The position numbers and the translations under genes were made by a program. Of a DNA stretch of 64,000 nt, positions 46,955 to 59,400 are shown piece by piece (position 1 is the first letter of the stretch; each line of letters starts with the position of its first letter). This stretch comes from Oopsacas minuta (taxonomy: Eukaryota; Porifera; Hexactinellida; Lyssacinosida; Leucopsacidae), in assembly GCA_024704765.1 (NCBI GenBank), contig JAKMXF010000055.1, forward strand, positions 912,793-976,792, read 5' to 3'. The notes beneath the pieces were generated by a model. The model was not told the DNA's origin. It searched no databases and saw only the letters and a list, made by a program, of their open reading frames with translations.

Positions 46955-48010
46955 AAATGATCAAGTCCCATAATAATAATGGCACAGAGTATCTATTATC
47001 CAAAGTTGTAAATACAGAATCATATTATAGAAACATAACACAATAAGTCCATAGAACAAGAATCAGAGTAACAGGAATTTGGGAACACACCTAGAAGTTC
47101 TTACATCTTCAATTATGTTTGGCATTAATAAATGGGGATATTTAGGATATTCTATAGAAAAATGACAATTATTATCAAAATCAGGGCTTCTCTGTTAGAT
47201 ACATTTGAATCACCTTCTAATCAATGAATTTATTTGCTTCTAAAAGGGACCATTCTACACACATGCTAGGTAAGAGCATAAATCACCTCCTGTAAATTTT
47301 AAATACTATGATAATAGCAGTATAATAGAAAATTAGTAAACATGTATTTATTATTTTATGGACATTTTTCGGGATGTTATCTATCTAGATTGAATTTGTC
47401 AAAACTATTGTAGGTATATAAATCTGATTTTTCTCTCTGATGTTCTATACAAAAAGTCTTATAACTATTCCACGTGATTCTGAGGCAGCATGCTAGCATT
47501 GATTAACTTAAGGCCTAGGTTTGACCATCGAGCACAGGATTGCATCTTTCCTAATGTTAGCATAGATATGGTTTGCGTGTTTGTATAGCTTGATTCAAGT
47601 AGATTTCAAAGAAACGAATTTCCACTTTTGAATAGATACATTGAACCTTTACAAAATACAATATTAATATTTATAGTAATCGCCTTGGAGAGAGGAATTT
47701 CATAATAAATTCTCAATTCCTAAAAAATGGTAAATTTACTTGGCTCAAGTTACCCGATAACTTAAGCCAAGTAGTCTTATCCGAGTTCTACTGTATAGTA
47801 TCAATTGTAATAAATTATCAAAGAACTTACTACGATAGTATTATTAAAAAATGTCTGGATATACCATAGAATCCAGATACTTCATGAAAACAACCACAAA
47901 GATGAGGTTGATCAAACATTATGAGTTAACATTCAAAATCAAATAAGCGAGGGGGCGTATATTCGGACTCCACAGTACTATAAGATCATAGCTAAGGTTC
48001 AGTGTTCCTT
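46955..48010. other. No gene; solitary Tigger-like terminus at about 47738-47797
   Basis: The minus strand from about 47797 reads CAGTAGAACTCGGATAAGAC preceded by TA, the style of a Tigger/pogo end. ACTTGGCT and AGCCAAGT form a small hairpin just inside. No partner end was found. Confidence 0.35.
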
Positions 48011-48014
48011 AAAG

Positions 48015-48195
48015 AGCGGAAATTGCCCTTCCTCCTCACGTTGTACTCAGTGGTATCGTGTGTGCAAATGGGGCTCGGCGTTCCCTCAAATGTTCCGAGC
48101 TCCCACGGACAAGAAAATGTTAACATTCTGGGCCAATTGTAAACAAAACGTTATTTCCTTCGGTGCGTACCACTCTCCTGGACCTTACTAATTGT
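48015..48195 (+). pseudogene. THAP-like zinc-finger fragment
   Basis: One frame is open here and includes WYRVCKWGSAFPQMFRAPTD and then KKMLTFWANCKQNVI. The spacing of Cys, a hydrophobic-RxPxD stretch and a Trp ten residues on resembles the middle of a THAP domain (HRFP.D…..W). The conserved C-terminal C..H pair and AVPF box are not visible. It may be a remnant of a P-element-like or THAP-containing transposon; this is weak. Confidence 0.3.
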
Positions 48196-48299
48196 TTAGT
48201 GTGCCTATTGACTATCATCTAAATTGCTTGCCAGATGGATTTTGTAGCCCCTAGACATCAAAGCCACAGGACGCCACTGCGTCATCTTATATATGAACA

Positions 48300-50565
48300 T
48301 GAATACGTGCTACAAAATATTTAAACATGAAACTATAAAGAACTTGCTATAGTTGAGTATAGCATCCTGAAATGTAAATTTAGGTATGTAGTTCAGCTAT
48401 GGATCACTTCAAACTATTTGGAAAATCAGTTAATTTTACAAAAGAAAATATTTTAAACAGTTAAATATTGTATCAAGAAATATAGAAAATAATTCTTCAT
48501 CTCTCAAAATATACAGAAGAAAAATTATATCAAAAGAATAATGAGGAGCTGGACAAATAAAACATCATAGTTGACAACATTGGAAAAATTTTCACAACAT
48601 AAATACATGTATATTTTTACAACTCTAATGACATTTTCGTATTCCACCAACACTATACTTTCAATTAGATAATAACAATCATTTTTCTATAGCTATATGG
48701 AAAGTCGGTAAATAAACGATTGAAGTGAACACATTTTTAGTTCGAATTGGCCGCTAACTTCATCTACGACCTTCCCGATATTATCTAGTTTCGTTACTTT
48801 GAGATAAGCAACGAAACCCATATCCTGAAAATAGTGATTCATTGTATTATTTAGAGTACTATATGTAACTCTCCATTTTCCCAAATCAAAGTTTCTGAAA
48901 AGATATGCTGGGAAACATGCAGGAAGAATTCATTTGCGAAGCATGGGATTACTAACATCAGCGTGTACACGATGGTTTGAATAACTCTGCACAAACACGA
49001 AAGATTAAATTGACCATCTCCGAACCAATGCACATTCAAGAAAATATGAAACAACACTACCCAGTGCAAATATGCAGCCGGATTCAGTCGTTAATAAATA
49101 GCTTTCCAACCAGAAAGAAGGCTTTTTCAATGAATTTTTACTGGGAAAAAGTCTCCTCAACTCAATTCGATGGGAAAACTCGTAGGTGTATTACTGTTTC
49201 ATTTAGAAAAACACCCAATATATCAGGCGGGTTCCCTTCTAGCCCTCTAACTGTCCCGCAAAGGATCATTATCGAAGAATCAGCCGGAAAATTCTCTGAG
49301 CAGGTATAGTTACTAGAAGACGGATTAGAGCTGAATATGTTTAACAATTGTAGATGAAAAATTTCCTGCCCTGGTCCGTTTTCATCTTCTCACAGATTTC
49401 GAAATGTGAGTATTCCTCGGTTATACCAGAGGGCCAAGATAGAAATAGAAAATCTATTAAAAACATGTCTGCACAAATAGCAGTGGACACATTACTTTAC
49501 CCATCCAGAAGAAGTGTCGGATCAGTCTGCCAATGTAAATTCATTCTTTGGTTCAAAGTATTGAAGAAATAAAATCCGATTTACATCTTATGAAGCATTT
49601 TCACACAAGGGGAGCCAAAGAAACATGAATATTATGGAATCAACTCTTAATGTGGTCAAGAGTAATAGCGGAAAAACTTCAGAGGCTAGTCGCTAGTTTC
49701 ATTTCTGAAGGAGAAGGGAAAAATTAAAAGGGTTAGATGTGTTGGAAGTTTAAGCAATCCAAAATTCAAACAGAAACCTCATCAAAGTCTAGGACTCCAA
49801 AGTAAAAATCTTACAAGCTGGAAATCTTAGCGAAGCCTATTTCACTTCCAAGAAAAGAGTACCACGTGTTTGTGTCTCTTTTATTGGAAGTGAAACTTAT
49901 TTTTGGTTTAACATTTTGCGTCATCATCGTTCAATTAAAATTCACAGTTGAATAGCTCGCGAATGGGAAAAGATACAAATAAGCTAATAATTGATGGAAA
50001 GTTCAATACAGATGAAGCCGTAAAAGGGTATATCGATCAACATGTAATTTATTGTAACAAAACCGAATTATGATTCGTCTGGTAACTATATCATTGTAGT
50101 TTAACAGGGGAAAGTCCCCGGCACAAATGAATGTTGAACTCCAATTAGCCACATACACTGCACTAACAGAACAAAAGTACTATAAAGGTAATTGTATATC
50201 TTAGCAATATAGAGAATAGTTGAGGATGCATAAAATACTATACCTCAAAGAACTAGTGTAATAAGTTACTTAACTTGCACAGACTAAATCAATGAAATGT
50301 TTCAATTTTCATATTCATACACTTTGCTGATTAAATAGATAATGAGCTAATTATTTACATAATTGCTAATTGCCCATAATTCAAATGAGATTGAACCATG
50401 CAGATAGCATATTTGAATTCAACGGGTCGTTATTACATCAGTATGAATATTGTATATTGTTAGGATCAAATTTTGTTGAATTTCACATTTAAATATTTAT
50501 TTAATTCTGCTGCCACATGTGGCACAAATATTCAAATAGTAGAAAGTAAGAAGATTTGCACTTAA
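48300..50565. other. No identified gene; some longer mixed-frame segments at 48690-49575
   Basis: The plus-strand frames at 48977-49309 (containing RIQSLINSFPTRKKAFSMNF and SGGFPSSPLTVPQRIIIEES) and 49354-49572, and the minus-strand frame at 48884-48693, have fairly protein-like composition. They match no family I know, so I do not call them genes. Confidence 0.3.
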
Positions 50566-50570
50566 CAATG

Positions 50571-51021
50571 CTGGGTTAAATACGTATCTGTATTTGTACT
50601 TGATTTAAATTACATAAAGGGTGTATTTGTATTTGTAACATATGTTGTAGTTAAACAGTATTGCATAAACAAACATTTTCATTATTTATCTAGGGAACCC
50701 ACTTGTCAGGTATTCAAGTAATTAAACCGTGCTCCATCAGTCTATTAAGGGAGGCTACGCAATTGCTCCAGAGTCGATTCCTTCAGTAAAATTCGACTAT
50801 TTACCTATACTAGTATGCCAAGATATGCTTATACTATATAAGAATTTTGGATCTCTTATCTCAAAGAATGATCAAAATTAATGATACAATAAATTTGTAT
50901 ATGTATTTGTATTTAAAATTATATTTGATTTGAAATTCTTCTGCCAACCATATTTGTATTTGTGTTAGCTCTTAAGTTATTGTATTTGATTAAAAAGAAA
51001 AATATTTAGCACAAGCCTGTT
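50571..51021. mobile_element. Candidate MITE with TATTTG-rich ends
   Basis: The left boundary CAATGCTGGGTTAAATACGT and the right boundary, read on the minus strand, CAGGCTTGTGCTAAATATTT are imperfect inverted repeats. They lead into TGTATTTGTA-type sequence at both ends (50590-50640 and 50900-50990). No coding sequence. Such ends are seen in hAT-type miniature elements, but no clear 8-bp duplication is present. Confidence 0.4.
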
Positions 51022-51024
51022 AAT

Positions 51025-52085
51025 GACACAAAATAAATATATTAGTCTATTTTTTTGGTCACAGACCCTCTAAAGCAAGTTAACCACTTTATTTTGCATC
51101 CATACGCATCCAAAGTACGAAATTTGGAATTTGCTAATCGTTTAGTGCCTTCTGGGAACAATGATGATAAGTTAATAAGAATAACTAGTAAGTAGACATT
51201 GATTTATCCAAATTAAGCCCAAATATTGTATCTATTCATTGAAATCTCATATATTTCTCAAAATCAGACAAATTTGGTATTGATTGACATACTTTTTTCA
51301 CTTGATAAGAAGATTTGTCTCAATTAAGCGGAATATGTCTCGATTAACCTAACCTTGTTAGTATCAACATTAATTTAATTGATTCCGTTCATGGAGATGT
51401 CTTTATCTAGCGATTTCAAGATTAAGCAAGTTGACTATTTGTTTATGAGAATGCCCACGATCTTCACCCCATGTCAGAGGCTCAGATCCAATGAGGAATA
51501 GGCGTCGTAAGCCAGAGGTCCATCCGGAGTTTAGCAGGAACTTCGGGTGCTACCTCGACCAATCCAGATAGTTCAAAAGATGGACATTTAGCAAAACTTT
51601 CAACATACTCAATGGAATATGTTTTGAAATGTTATTTTCAAGTGATTCACAAATGAAAATGAGGCTTATATTATCAGGGAACAACGAGATTCGCAATCAC
51701 AACGGCACTGAATGATGGAGTCAGGAAGGCCAAATTATATGACAAAAATAAAAAGGTTCAGGGTAGAAAAAATATTAACAAAAACAAACCCTTTTGAAGG
51801 AATTTCAATCCCCATCAATGGTGAAGAATCATGTCGTTGAAATAAACCTTCTAATGTCAAAATAACATCTCGTCCATGTGTTGACATGAGTCACCCAAAA
51901 GACAAAAGATAGTTAGAGTTAAGGAAAATAAAAGGTGAGATTGAAAAATCTATAAGAAAAATCTAAAATATGAGCATACAATTAATAACAAATTCTCAAA
52001 GATTCTTTCCCAATTAATCAATAATTACGATAGAAATCAAATGGGGAGACAAAATTTGAATATACCTCATCTATAAACGGATCCA
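51025..52085. other. A+T-rich interval, nothing recognised
   Basis: No coding or repeat family was identified by eye. Confidence 0.4.
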
Positions 52086-52089
52086 TTTC

Positions 52090-52500
52090 AGAATGAGTTT
52101 CTTCAATTCTCATTCAGAAGAAAAATTTCAGACAAAATTCTCATTCTCAGCCATTTAATTCCACGAATCAAAGTCTTAATTCCGATTCACAGTCATTGGG
52201 ATGAGAATAAATTCCTATTCTCAGCACTTAAACTACAGGGATCAATGGCTTGAATCCCATTCCATTCCATGGAATAAGAAAAAAATTCCCATTTTCAGCT
52301 ACTTACTTTCGGGAAAAAAACATAACTCCAATTCCAATTCCAATTCCTTGGAATCAGAATAAATTAGCATTCTTAACCCAAAATTCCAGGAATCAAGGAT
52401 GGAATTACCATTCCGATTCCTTGGAATCAGAAAAAATTGCAATTCTCGGCCCTTGAGTTACAGGAAACAAGGACTGAATTCTCAATCGCAATCTGAATTG
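52090..52500 (+). repeat. Tandem array, about 75-bp unit
   Basis: Five to six imperfect units share a GGAATNAGAA…AAATT…ATTCTCAGC…TTNCAGGAATCAA core. Landmarks at 52192 (TTGGGATGAGAAT), 52267 (CCATGGAATAAG), 52346 (CCTTGGAATCAG) and 52419 (CCTTGGAATCAG) give spacings of 75, 79 and 73. An open frame running through it is a by-product of the repeat. Confidence 0.75.
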
Positions 52501-52559
52501 GAATGGAGAAAGAAATACAAATACCAATTCCAAAATGAATTAAACCGAATACTGAACAG

Positions 52560-54060
52560 ACAGGTGAAAAGAATGAAGAAATATGAAAATCTCAGATTCA
52601 ATGTCAATTTGTGCAGAAAGTTGAAATTGATCGAATATTCTTATCACAAGTCAGATTCCACATTAATATGGACAAACAGATGATATTTCATGAATATACT
52701 TGGTACCAGTCAGATTCAAAGTGAATATGTGCAGACAGTTGAAATTGAATATTGAAACTTGCTAGAAGTCAAATGTGAAGTGAATGAGTGGAGACAGTCC
52801 AAATTTAATTAGGCAACTGGGTACAAGTTAGATTCAACGTCTATTTGTACAGACAGTTGAATTTGAGTGAAGAATTATGTTACATGTTAGATTCAACGAG
52901 AGTCAATATTTGCAGACAGGTGAAATATAATTACGAAACCTGATACCTGTTAGATTGGACGTGAATATATGCAAACAGTTGAAATTGAGTGATGAAATAT
53001 GTTACATGTCAGATTGGACGTGAATGTGTGGAGGCATTTGATATTGATCAAATATTCTTCTTACATGTTAGATTCGAGGTGAATATGCACAAACAGGTGA
53101 AATTGTATGAAGAAACTTGGCACAAGTCAGATTGAACGTGAGTATATTCAGACAGTTGAAATTCGATGATGAAACATGTTGCATGTAAGATTCAAAGTGA
53201 ATAAGTGGGGACAGTACAAATTGAATGAAGAAGCTGGGTATAAGTCAGATTCAAATTCAATTTGTACAGAAATTTGAATTTGAGGGAAGATATATGGTAC
53301 ATGTCAGATCCAAAGAGAATATGTGCAGAGGGTTGAAATTGAATGGAGAAACATGTTACATGTCAGATTGGACGTGAATATGTGCAGACAGTTGAAATTG
53401 AATGAATATCCTTTGATATATTCAGATGCAACATAAATTTGTAACTACAGTTAAAATTGAATGATGAATAATGTTACATGTCAGATTGGACGTGAATGTG
53501 TGCAGACATTTGACATTGATCAAATATTCTTCTTACATATCAGATTCCAGGTGAATATGCACAAACAGGTGAAATTGTATGAAGAAACTTGGCACAAGTC
53601 AGATTGAACGTGAGAATATTCGGACAGTTGAAATTGAATGAAGAATCTTGTTACATTTATGATTCAAAGTCAATGAATGAACACAGGTGAAATTGAATGA
53701 ATCAACCTGGAACTAGTCACTTTCTGATCTGAATATTTGCAGAGAGTTGAGATGGAATGAAAAACGTTGTCACAGGTGTAATGAAACGTGAATGTGTGAA
53801 TACAGTTAAACTCAAATGAAGAATCTCGGTACAAGTCAGTTTCGAAGTGAATATGTGCAGATAGTTGAGATTGAATGAAGACCCTTGTCACAAGTATGAT
53901 TCAAAGTGAATGTGTGAACACAGTTGAAACTGAATGGAGAAACTTGGTATAAGGCAGATTCAGCGTGAATATTCACAAATCCATGACATATAATGCAGAA
54001 CCTTGGTTACAAGTCAGTTTCGAAGTGAATATCTACAGACAGTTGAAATTGTATCGATGA
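52560..54060 (+). repeat. Tandem array, about 59-bp unit, roughly 25 copies
   Basis: The unit core is GTGAATATGTGCAGACAGTT, then GAAATTGAATGAAGAAACTT, then GGTACAAGTCAGATTCAAA. Adjacent units at 53079 and 53138 are 59 bp apart. Units are diverged from their neighbours, but some distant pairs are more alike (53001 with 53473; 52779 with 53196). Confidence 0.85.
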
Positions 54061-54348
54061 CGTTTTCATTTGACATCTACAAAATATTTTGTTCATTAAT
54101 CCTCAATAATCTGCGAAAGTTCAGTCTTTATTTCGTTGTTAATTTGGTGACAAGTATTCCGCAATAATGAATGATATATTCATGCCGCGGAACCGAAATC
54201 AACATTCATAGTATTGAATTCAATGACTATGATGAATTATATCAGTATCCCCTATTCCCAAAATACTCTGAACACTTCGGAAATTGCAAAAATTTGAAAA
54301 GAATACAAGACGGAAGGAATTGAAATTTTATGATGGTAAAAATAAGTA

Positions 54349-55683
54349 CAGGGTGTATCATATGTCTTGGCGGATCAGTAATTGTAAATAGAATTTTCAG
54401 TTACGAGTATTTGTTCCAATTATTTGCCAATATAACCACCATTCCTATCTAATACAAGTTGTATCCTACCTGGGATTCTACAAATTATTTTTCTGAAATA
54501 TCTGGGTCTATGGCAGGTCATGCGAATTTGACACGTAAAATTAAATGTTCCAGCTTAGTAGCATTTCCATTTGTCCAATACGATATTTCAATATTGACCA
54601 GAGGTTTTCAATCGAGTTTAAATCTGGCGAGTTACGCGACCACTCAACCTTCTACTTTAACCGAGGAAAATGTTCTACACACCATCTCTGTGTCAAGTTC
54701 GCAGTGTGAGGAGGGGCACCATCCTGTATGAATAGGAAATCAGACATGTCAACAAGCATTGATCTCTCCAGAATAGAACCTGTATTTGCAGTTCTGTTTG
54801 TAGCATCACTACACATCTTGGCTAAGATAATATCTCGAAAGTAGGCTCCAATTATCATTTGATACAGAGGAATGATGTGTAATTCTGAGAGAGCCATGTG
54901 GGATATCATACCCTAGACTTGGATTTTTGTGGGAAATTTCATCTGAACGATAGGTTCAATGGTATTTGAATTCCGAGCCCAGATACGATCGTTGGGACGA
55001 TTTGCATGGAGAAATCTTGGAAAGATGTTCATCTGACCACAACACCTTTTACCGTCACCAATTGTCCAAATTATGTGATCTTTAGCGAATGGAGGGGTTT
55101 ATCCTTCATTTTCTGTGTCAATCCAGGTATTTTATGGCGTTTGAATGATTTTATTCCTAATGAATTGGTCAAATAATGATATAAAATTGAATATGAAATA
55201 GAATATCCCTTACCATTTAGAATACGTGCAAGTTTACGTGTTGACTTCCCCCAATCCCTAGAGATTTTGAGATGACAATCTTGCAGACCTTTTTCATGGT
55301 TAGAATCCTACCAGGACGGAGTTTAGTATTTTGGTTTTCCCCATGTTTCTCGTTAAGCCACCACCTTTGTATCGACTTCAAACTGATACCTAGCCTTGAA
55401 TCTACAATCTTCTGCTCAATCCCAGTTTTCAACAAGACAATTGGTTCCAGGCGAATGCACAAACCATGATCTCTGACATACATATTTCAAAAAGATAAGA
55501 GAAATCGAAAAATGAGTTCAAAACACAAATCAAAGCTAAAGTATTTATATAGAGGTGTATTTGTAATAGATAGGACTTAGTAACTAAGTGTAAGACAAAT
55601 ATACTTCATTAATAAATTGTCGTCTGGTTCAATCAACTTTAACATTATGAATTCATTCCCGTCATGACATAAGGTACGCCCTG
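54349..55683 (-). mobile_element. Tc1-type element, 1335 bp
   Basis: The left end is CAGGGTGTATCATATGTCTT at 54349, after TA at 54347-54348. The right end, on the minus strand, is CAGGGCGTACCTTATGTCAT from 55683, followed by TA. It encodes a minus-strand transposase. The terminal repeats differ from those of the Tc1 at 42418, so it is a separate family. Confidence 0.88.
54500..55483 (-). pseudogene. Tc1-type transposase, broken
   Basis: The N-terminal segment (55483-55217) has a helix-turn-helix (KIVDSRLGISLKSIQRWW) and KIVISKSLG. After frame changes, NRPNDRIWARNSN and KFPTKIQV are followed by a stop that replaces the W of the usual WGM, giving GMISHMALSELH. MSDFLFIQDGAPPHTANLTQ (54765-54706 area) has the catalytic Asp and the His of the QDGAPPHT motif common in this Tc1 branch. 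TQRWCVEHFPRLK ends the open frame at 54652. At least three lesions are visible. Confidence 0.85.
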
Positions 55684-56042
55684 TACTTTTTCAAGGAAAT
55701 ATTATCAATATCAATCAAGTGTGGTATAGTACAATATTTTCTGATTTTCATATTCTTATAGAAAGTCTAGTTTCCAAATGGAGAGGTATTTTACAACATC
55801 CTCTAAAATCACAAGTGCCAGATATCTTGAAGTTATACTACTATTCATATCATCTTAGAATAAATGCAACACTAACCAATATTCGCAGGGAATACTACTG
55901 GATTAGGATGTGCGAGGAAGTTAGACTCTACGTGAATAATCATTGAAATTCTCTTTGTATGAATACGCTATGTTTGATACATTAAATGTTGATTTAGTAG
56001 TCACACGTATCAGCAACTAATCAATGTTTCTATGGCGACTAA

Positions 56043-56345
56043 TACTGTTGCATAGCAATACACTCCCGATTATCCGAACACCTTCGTCATACACTTTCCA
56101 ATTTGGTGTTCGGATAGCTGAAATAGTGTATTTACTATATGAAATTGACAGCTGAGGAATATGCAAAATGTGAATTTGTAATTTTGTAGATTTGACTTCG
56201 CATACTTGTTACAAACTTGGCCTAAAATGGTCACACGATCCGAAAACGAAGTACCAAAGTAGAATAAACCATTTTGTTGAGATTAAATTTGAAGAATTTT
56301 ATAGAAACTGAATGTTCTCCCTGCTGTTCGGATAATCGATCGAAA
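56043..56345. mobile_element. Candidate MITE inside the integrase intron
   Basis: CGATTATCCGAACA at 56053-56066 is repeated as the exact complement TGTTCGGATAATCG at about 56323-56336, and another TGTTCGGATA lies at 56109. The left flank TAGCAATACACTCC resembles a Tigger-type end. It is non-coding, and its borders are uncertain. Confidence 0.45.
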
Positions 56346-57423
56346 ATGGTTGACTTAATATACAAGTGTTTTCGCTCTGCTGTTCACACTTTTAGAGATT
56401 AAGACACCAAATTTTGCGTGTAAACTCGTCATATCTAGTTGGCATCTGATATTTAAAAATTTCAAAAGTGAATATTTCATATCTATCTCCCATATAATTT
56501 TAAAATAATGCTTGAATTTTCGTTTTAACAGTTTATATGGGGTAACCGAGTATGTAGTTTCCAGTTTTGCTTTCTCAAATCTCTCACTCAATGACAGGGG
56601 AGGGGAATTGGAGGGGGTACATCAACCCCCGACATAGCACAAACAAATAACCTTGAGCTGTACTACTAGCATGTCAACTGGATATTTTTTATTTTTTCTC
56701 TTTAGGTGAAATGTTACGATGCATGTCAGAAATTCGCAGATGTTAATACAAATCAAAATCGCTTACTTCGACCAATACCCCCCCCCGAAAGGCTATGGCA
56801 GCACATCGGTATTGATTTCGTTTGCGATATGTCCATTAGTAGACATAGTTATTTGCACCTTTTAGTTGTGATATGCTATTTGTTGAAATATGTCATTGCA
56901 AGGTCACTGAAGTCTAAGCGTTCCCGTGATGTGATAGACCAATTACGTGACATTTATCTAACATTCGGAACGGTAAAAATAATACAACACGATCAGGGTC
57001 CTGAATTTAGGAGTAAGATTTATCACTAGCTTTTAGTAAATCAAATTTCCAAATCCAGGAGATTTATTTCTATAATTTAGGAATTCCAACAGTTCCATCA
57101 AACGTTAAAAATGGATAACAGGTCGACTGCGGCTTGCCATCCTCGGAGCAATGGCCTCGTAGAAACCCACAATAGGATATTCAAAAGGTAATGGTCACAT
57201 TTGTACAAATGGTTGACATTATCAGGTCTCTAATACTAAGTTTATTATTTTTAGAAAGATTGAAAAATTTCGATCCAACATAGATGTTAAATCGTCAGAA
57301 TGGATGTACGAGGCATGCATGGCAGCAAACACTCATTTTAAAAATACTATTAACACTACCCTATTCCGACTAATGTTTGGCAGAGATTTTAATCCAGCGT
57401 ACTTGTTTCAAACAAGTAATATA

Positions 57424-58704
57424 CAAAGGTGGTTCAATAAGTAATGAGATAATGTATCGAATTCATATTCTAGTCAATAAAGCTCTAAGCCAAACTTGAT
57501 TGTCTAACTTCGATACAATATACTCTTCACTCTAATAGCATTCTTCAGTATAAAGTTTCATTTGTATAGGCTACTTTTTCCTCCTAATGGGTTTTAGCAA
57601 AGAAGGAAAACGACAAATAATTTGGTAGTTGTGGAAAAAGGGGAAGACTGGCTCATACATTCTTCGTGAAATGCAGGATATTTTCGGGATGATTGTCCTC
57701 CGAAAGCCACCATATATAGATGGATCGAACATTTTAATATGGCGATGAGGAACTCCACGATGACCCTCGTCCAGGTGGTCCGACCTCCTCAAAAACCCAC
57801 AGGATTATCAAGAGGGTGTAAACAAATTTGGACGAGGACAGACGATTAATCCTGCGAGAGTTTGAAGAGAGGGTAGGTATATCAAAAGCCACACTACGCT
57901 CGATTATCAGTGAAGATCTGGAAATATCAAAGGTACCTGCGCATTGGGCCCCAAAACTTCTTTCAAAAGAACAAAAACGCGAAAGGGTCAGAGTTGGCAA
58001 AGAATTTCTTTCAAGATACAAGGCAGAGGAAGACATTTTGGATCCTATAGTAACGGGGATGAAACTTGGTTTCATTATTATGAACCAGAGAGCAAAACTC
58101 AATCGAAGCAGGAAGAGACGTGATGAACCTGTACCCGTCAAGGTAAACGCCGCAAAATCAGCAGGAAAGAGAATGACAACAGTATTTTAGGATAGGGAAT
58201 TATACCACTCGGCTGATTACCTGAGAAGACAACCATAAACAGTGACTATTACGTTGACGAATTGAAAGAATTGCGTCAAGCGATTAAACGTGAGAGGCGA
58301 GACAAGTTGACACGTGGCGTATTGCTGCACATGACAACGTAAGGCCCCATGTAAGCTCCAAGACAATGGCTGCAATTGACGACTTAGGATTCAATGCCTC
58401 CCTCATCCCCCGTATAGTCCAGACCTGGCTGCCAGCGACTACTGGTTGTTTTGAAGAGATGAAGAGACCTCTTCGAGGGAAGAGATTTGAGGATTTCAAA
58501 CGGCTGGAATATGAAACAAAACAGTGGGAAAAAGTGACCCCTCAAAGAATTCTATACGACTGGGCTGGAACAGTTACCAGAACGATGGAAATGATATATA
58601 AAGTTAAAGGGGGAATTTATCGGAACATTTGATAATCAATTATGATAAGTATAGGTTGACTATATGAATTATGAAAAGTCTCATTATTTATTAAACAACC
58701 CTTG
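57424..58704 (+). mobile_element. Mariner IV, 1281 bp, distinct family
   Basis: The left end is CAAAGGTGGTTCAATAAGTA after TA at 57422-57423. The right end, on the minus strand, is CAAGGGTTGTTTAATAAATA from 58704, followed by TA. The ends differ from those of the 1330-bp mariner, and the transposase belongs to another mariner group. It sits in the last core exon of the integrase gene. Confidence 0.9.
57585..58632 (+). pseudogene. Mariner transposase (second family), broken
   Basis: CPPKATIYRWIEHF (about 57690) is the first helix-turn-helix and DDPRPGG the linker. The open frame 57828-58190 carries RLILREFEERVGISKATLRS (second helix-turn-helix) and LLSKEQKRERVRVGKEFL. It then reads VTGMKLGF where an intact mariner has TGDE, so the first catalytic Asp motif is lost to a frame change or substitution. 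AHDNVRPHVSS (about 58325) keeps the second Asp, and PYSPDLAASDYW (about 58410) the third, in different frames. The C-terminal frame runs to 58632 (GGIYRN). Dead. Confidence 0.87.
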
Positions 58705-59400
58705 TAGAAGCAAAAGTATATACTGATTGAAATTCAGAAAATCATGCTAACATTGAACCGGAGGCACAAGAGAGCATCTTTGATCCATCTATTGTTGCGA
58801 ATGAGTTGATAGAAGATTTAAATTCCTGTATGAAAGCAGAGTGGGAAGTTTCCCGGACCGACATTGTTCGGAGATCAAGCAAGGAAAAAGCAAAGCTTTG
58901 ATGTTAAAGTCCAAAGAAATATGTATTACCTTTACCCTAGCGCCTCGCCGCTTATATATTTTCGTGGCAACTTTTTAGTCTAAAAGTTTGGAGATTTTAA
59001 GAAAAACAACAACATTAGGAGTTCGTACATCCCAATTTGCTACAAGGTGAAATGTGTTAGTTTCATATAGACAATGAACACAAGGGATAATATTTGTTTA
59101 TAGTTTGGGTATGCACTTATATAAGGAATTACGGTAATCATAAATAACCAGATAAATAGCTAACCAGTATGAAGAATAAATTGATCGCTCCCTATTCATA
59201 TAGGTCAAACATCGAGGAGTCAGACTATGTGCTTGTACGGAATGTAAAATGGACAAAATTTTCCAGGAACACAAAAACAGCCAAAGTATCTCGGGCCATA
59301 TGAAATACAGAAAATTACTAAAAGTCATGTATGGTAAAGATAGCCTGAAGCAATCGAAAAAGTTCCATTCCACCTGACAAAAAAGTATTTGAAGCGAGAA

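Larger units (their letters stand above)
55762..59400 (+). pseudogene. Gypsy/Ginger-type integrase gene with short introns, broken
   Basis: Exon-like blocks follow the order of a retroviral-type integrase. 55762-55931 has an RINATLTNIRREYYW zinc-finger segment. 56706-57012 has CYDACQK, IPPPERLWQHIGIDFVCDMS (first Asp of the core) and QHDQGPEF (second Asp). 57081-57187 has CHPRSNGLVETHNR (catalytic Glu). 57255-57421 ends in a RLMFGRDFNP segment. After a mariner insertion, 59180-59395 has a GPYEIQKITKSHVW motif and a basic LTKKYLKRE tail. Intron 57188-57254 has clean GT and AG and rejoins the frame; 55932-56705 also starts GT and ends TTTAG. The donor near 57013-57019 is damaged. Introns favour a Ginger/GIN1-like DNA transposon or a domesticated integrase over an LTR element; no LTRs, protease or reverse transcriptase were seen. 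Confidence 0.7.

Noticed and set aside
48977-49572. Possible two-exon host gene
   Set aside because: Frames are short, no convincing splice pair or family match; left as unassigned.
53670-53891. Minus-strand frame over the 59-bp array that looks a little like a Cys/His zinc-finger chain
   Set aside because: The period is 59 bp, not 84, the Cys and His do not recur in C2H2 spacing, and the frame is only a by-product of the tandem repeat.
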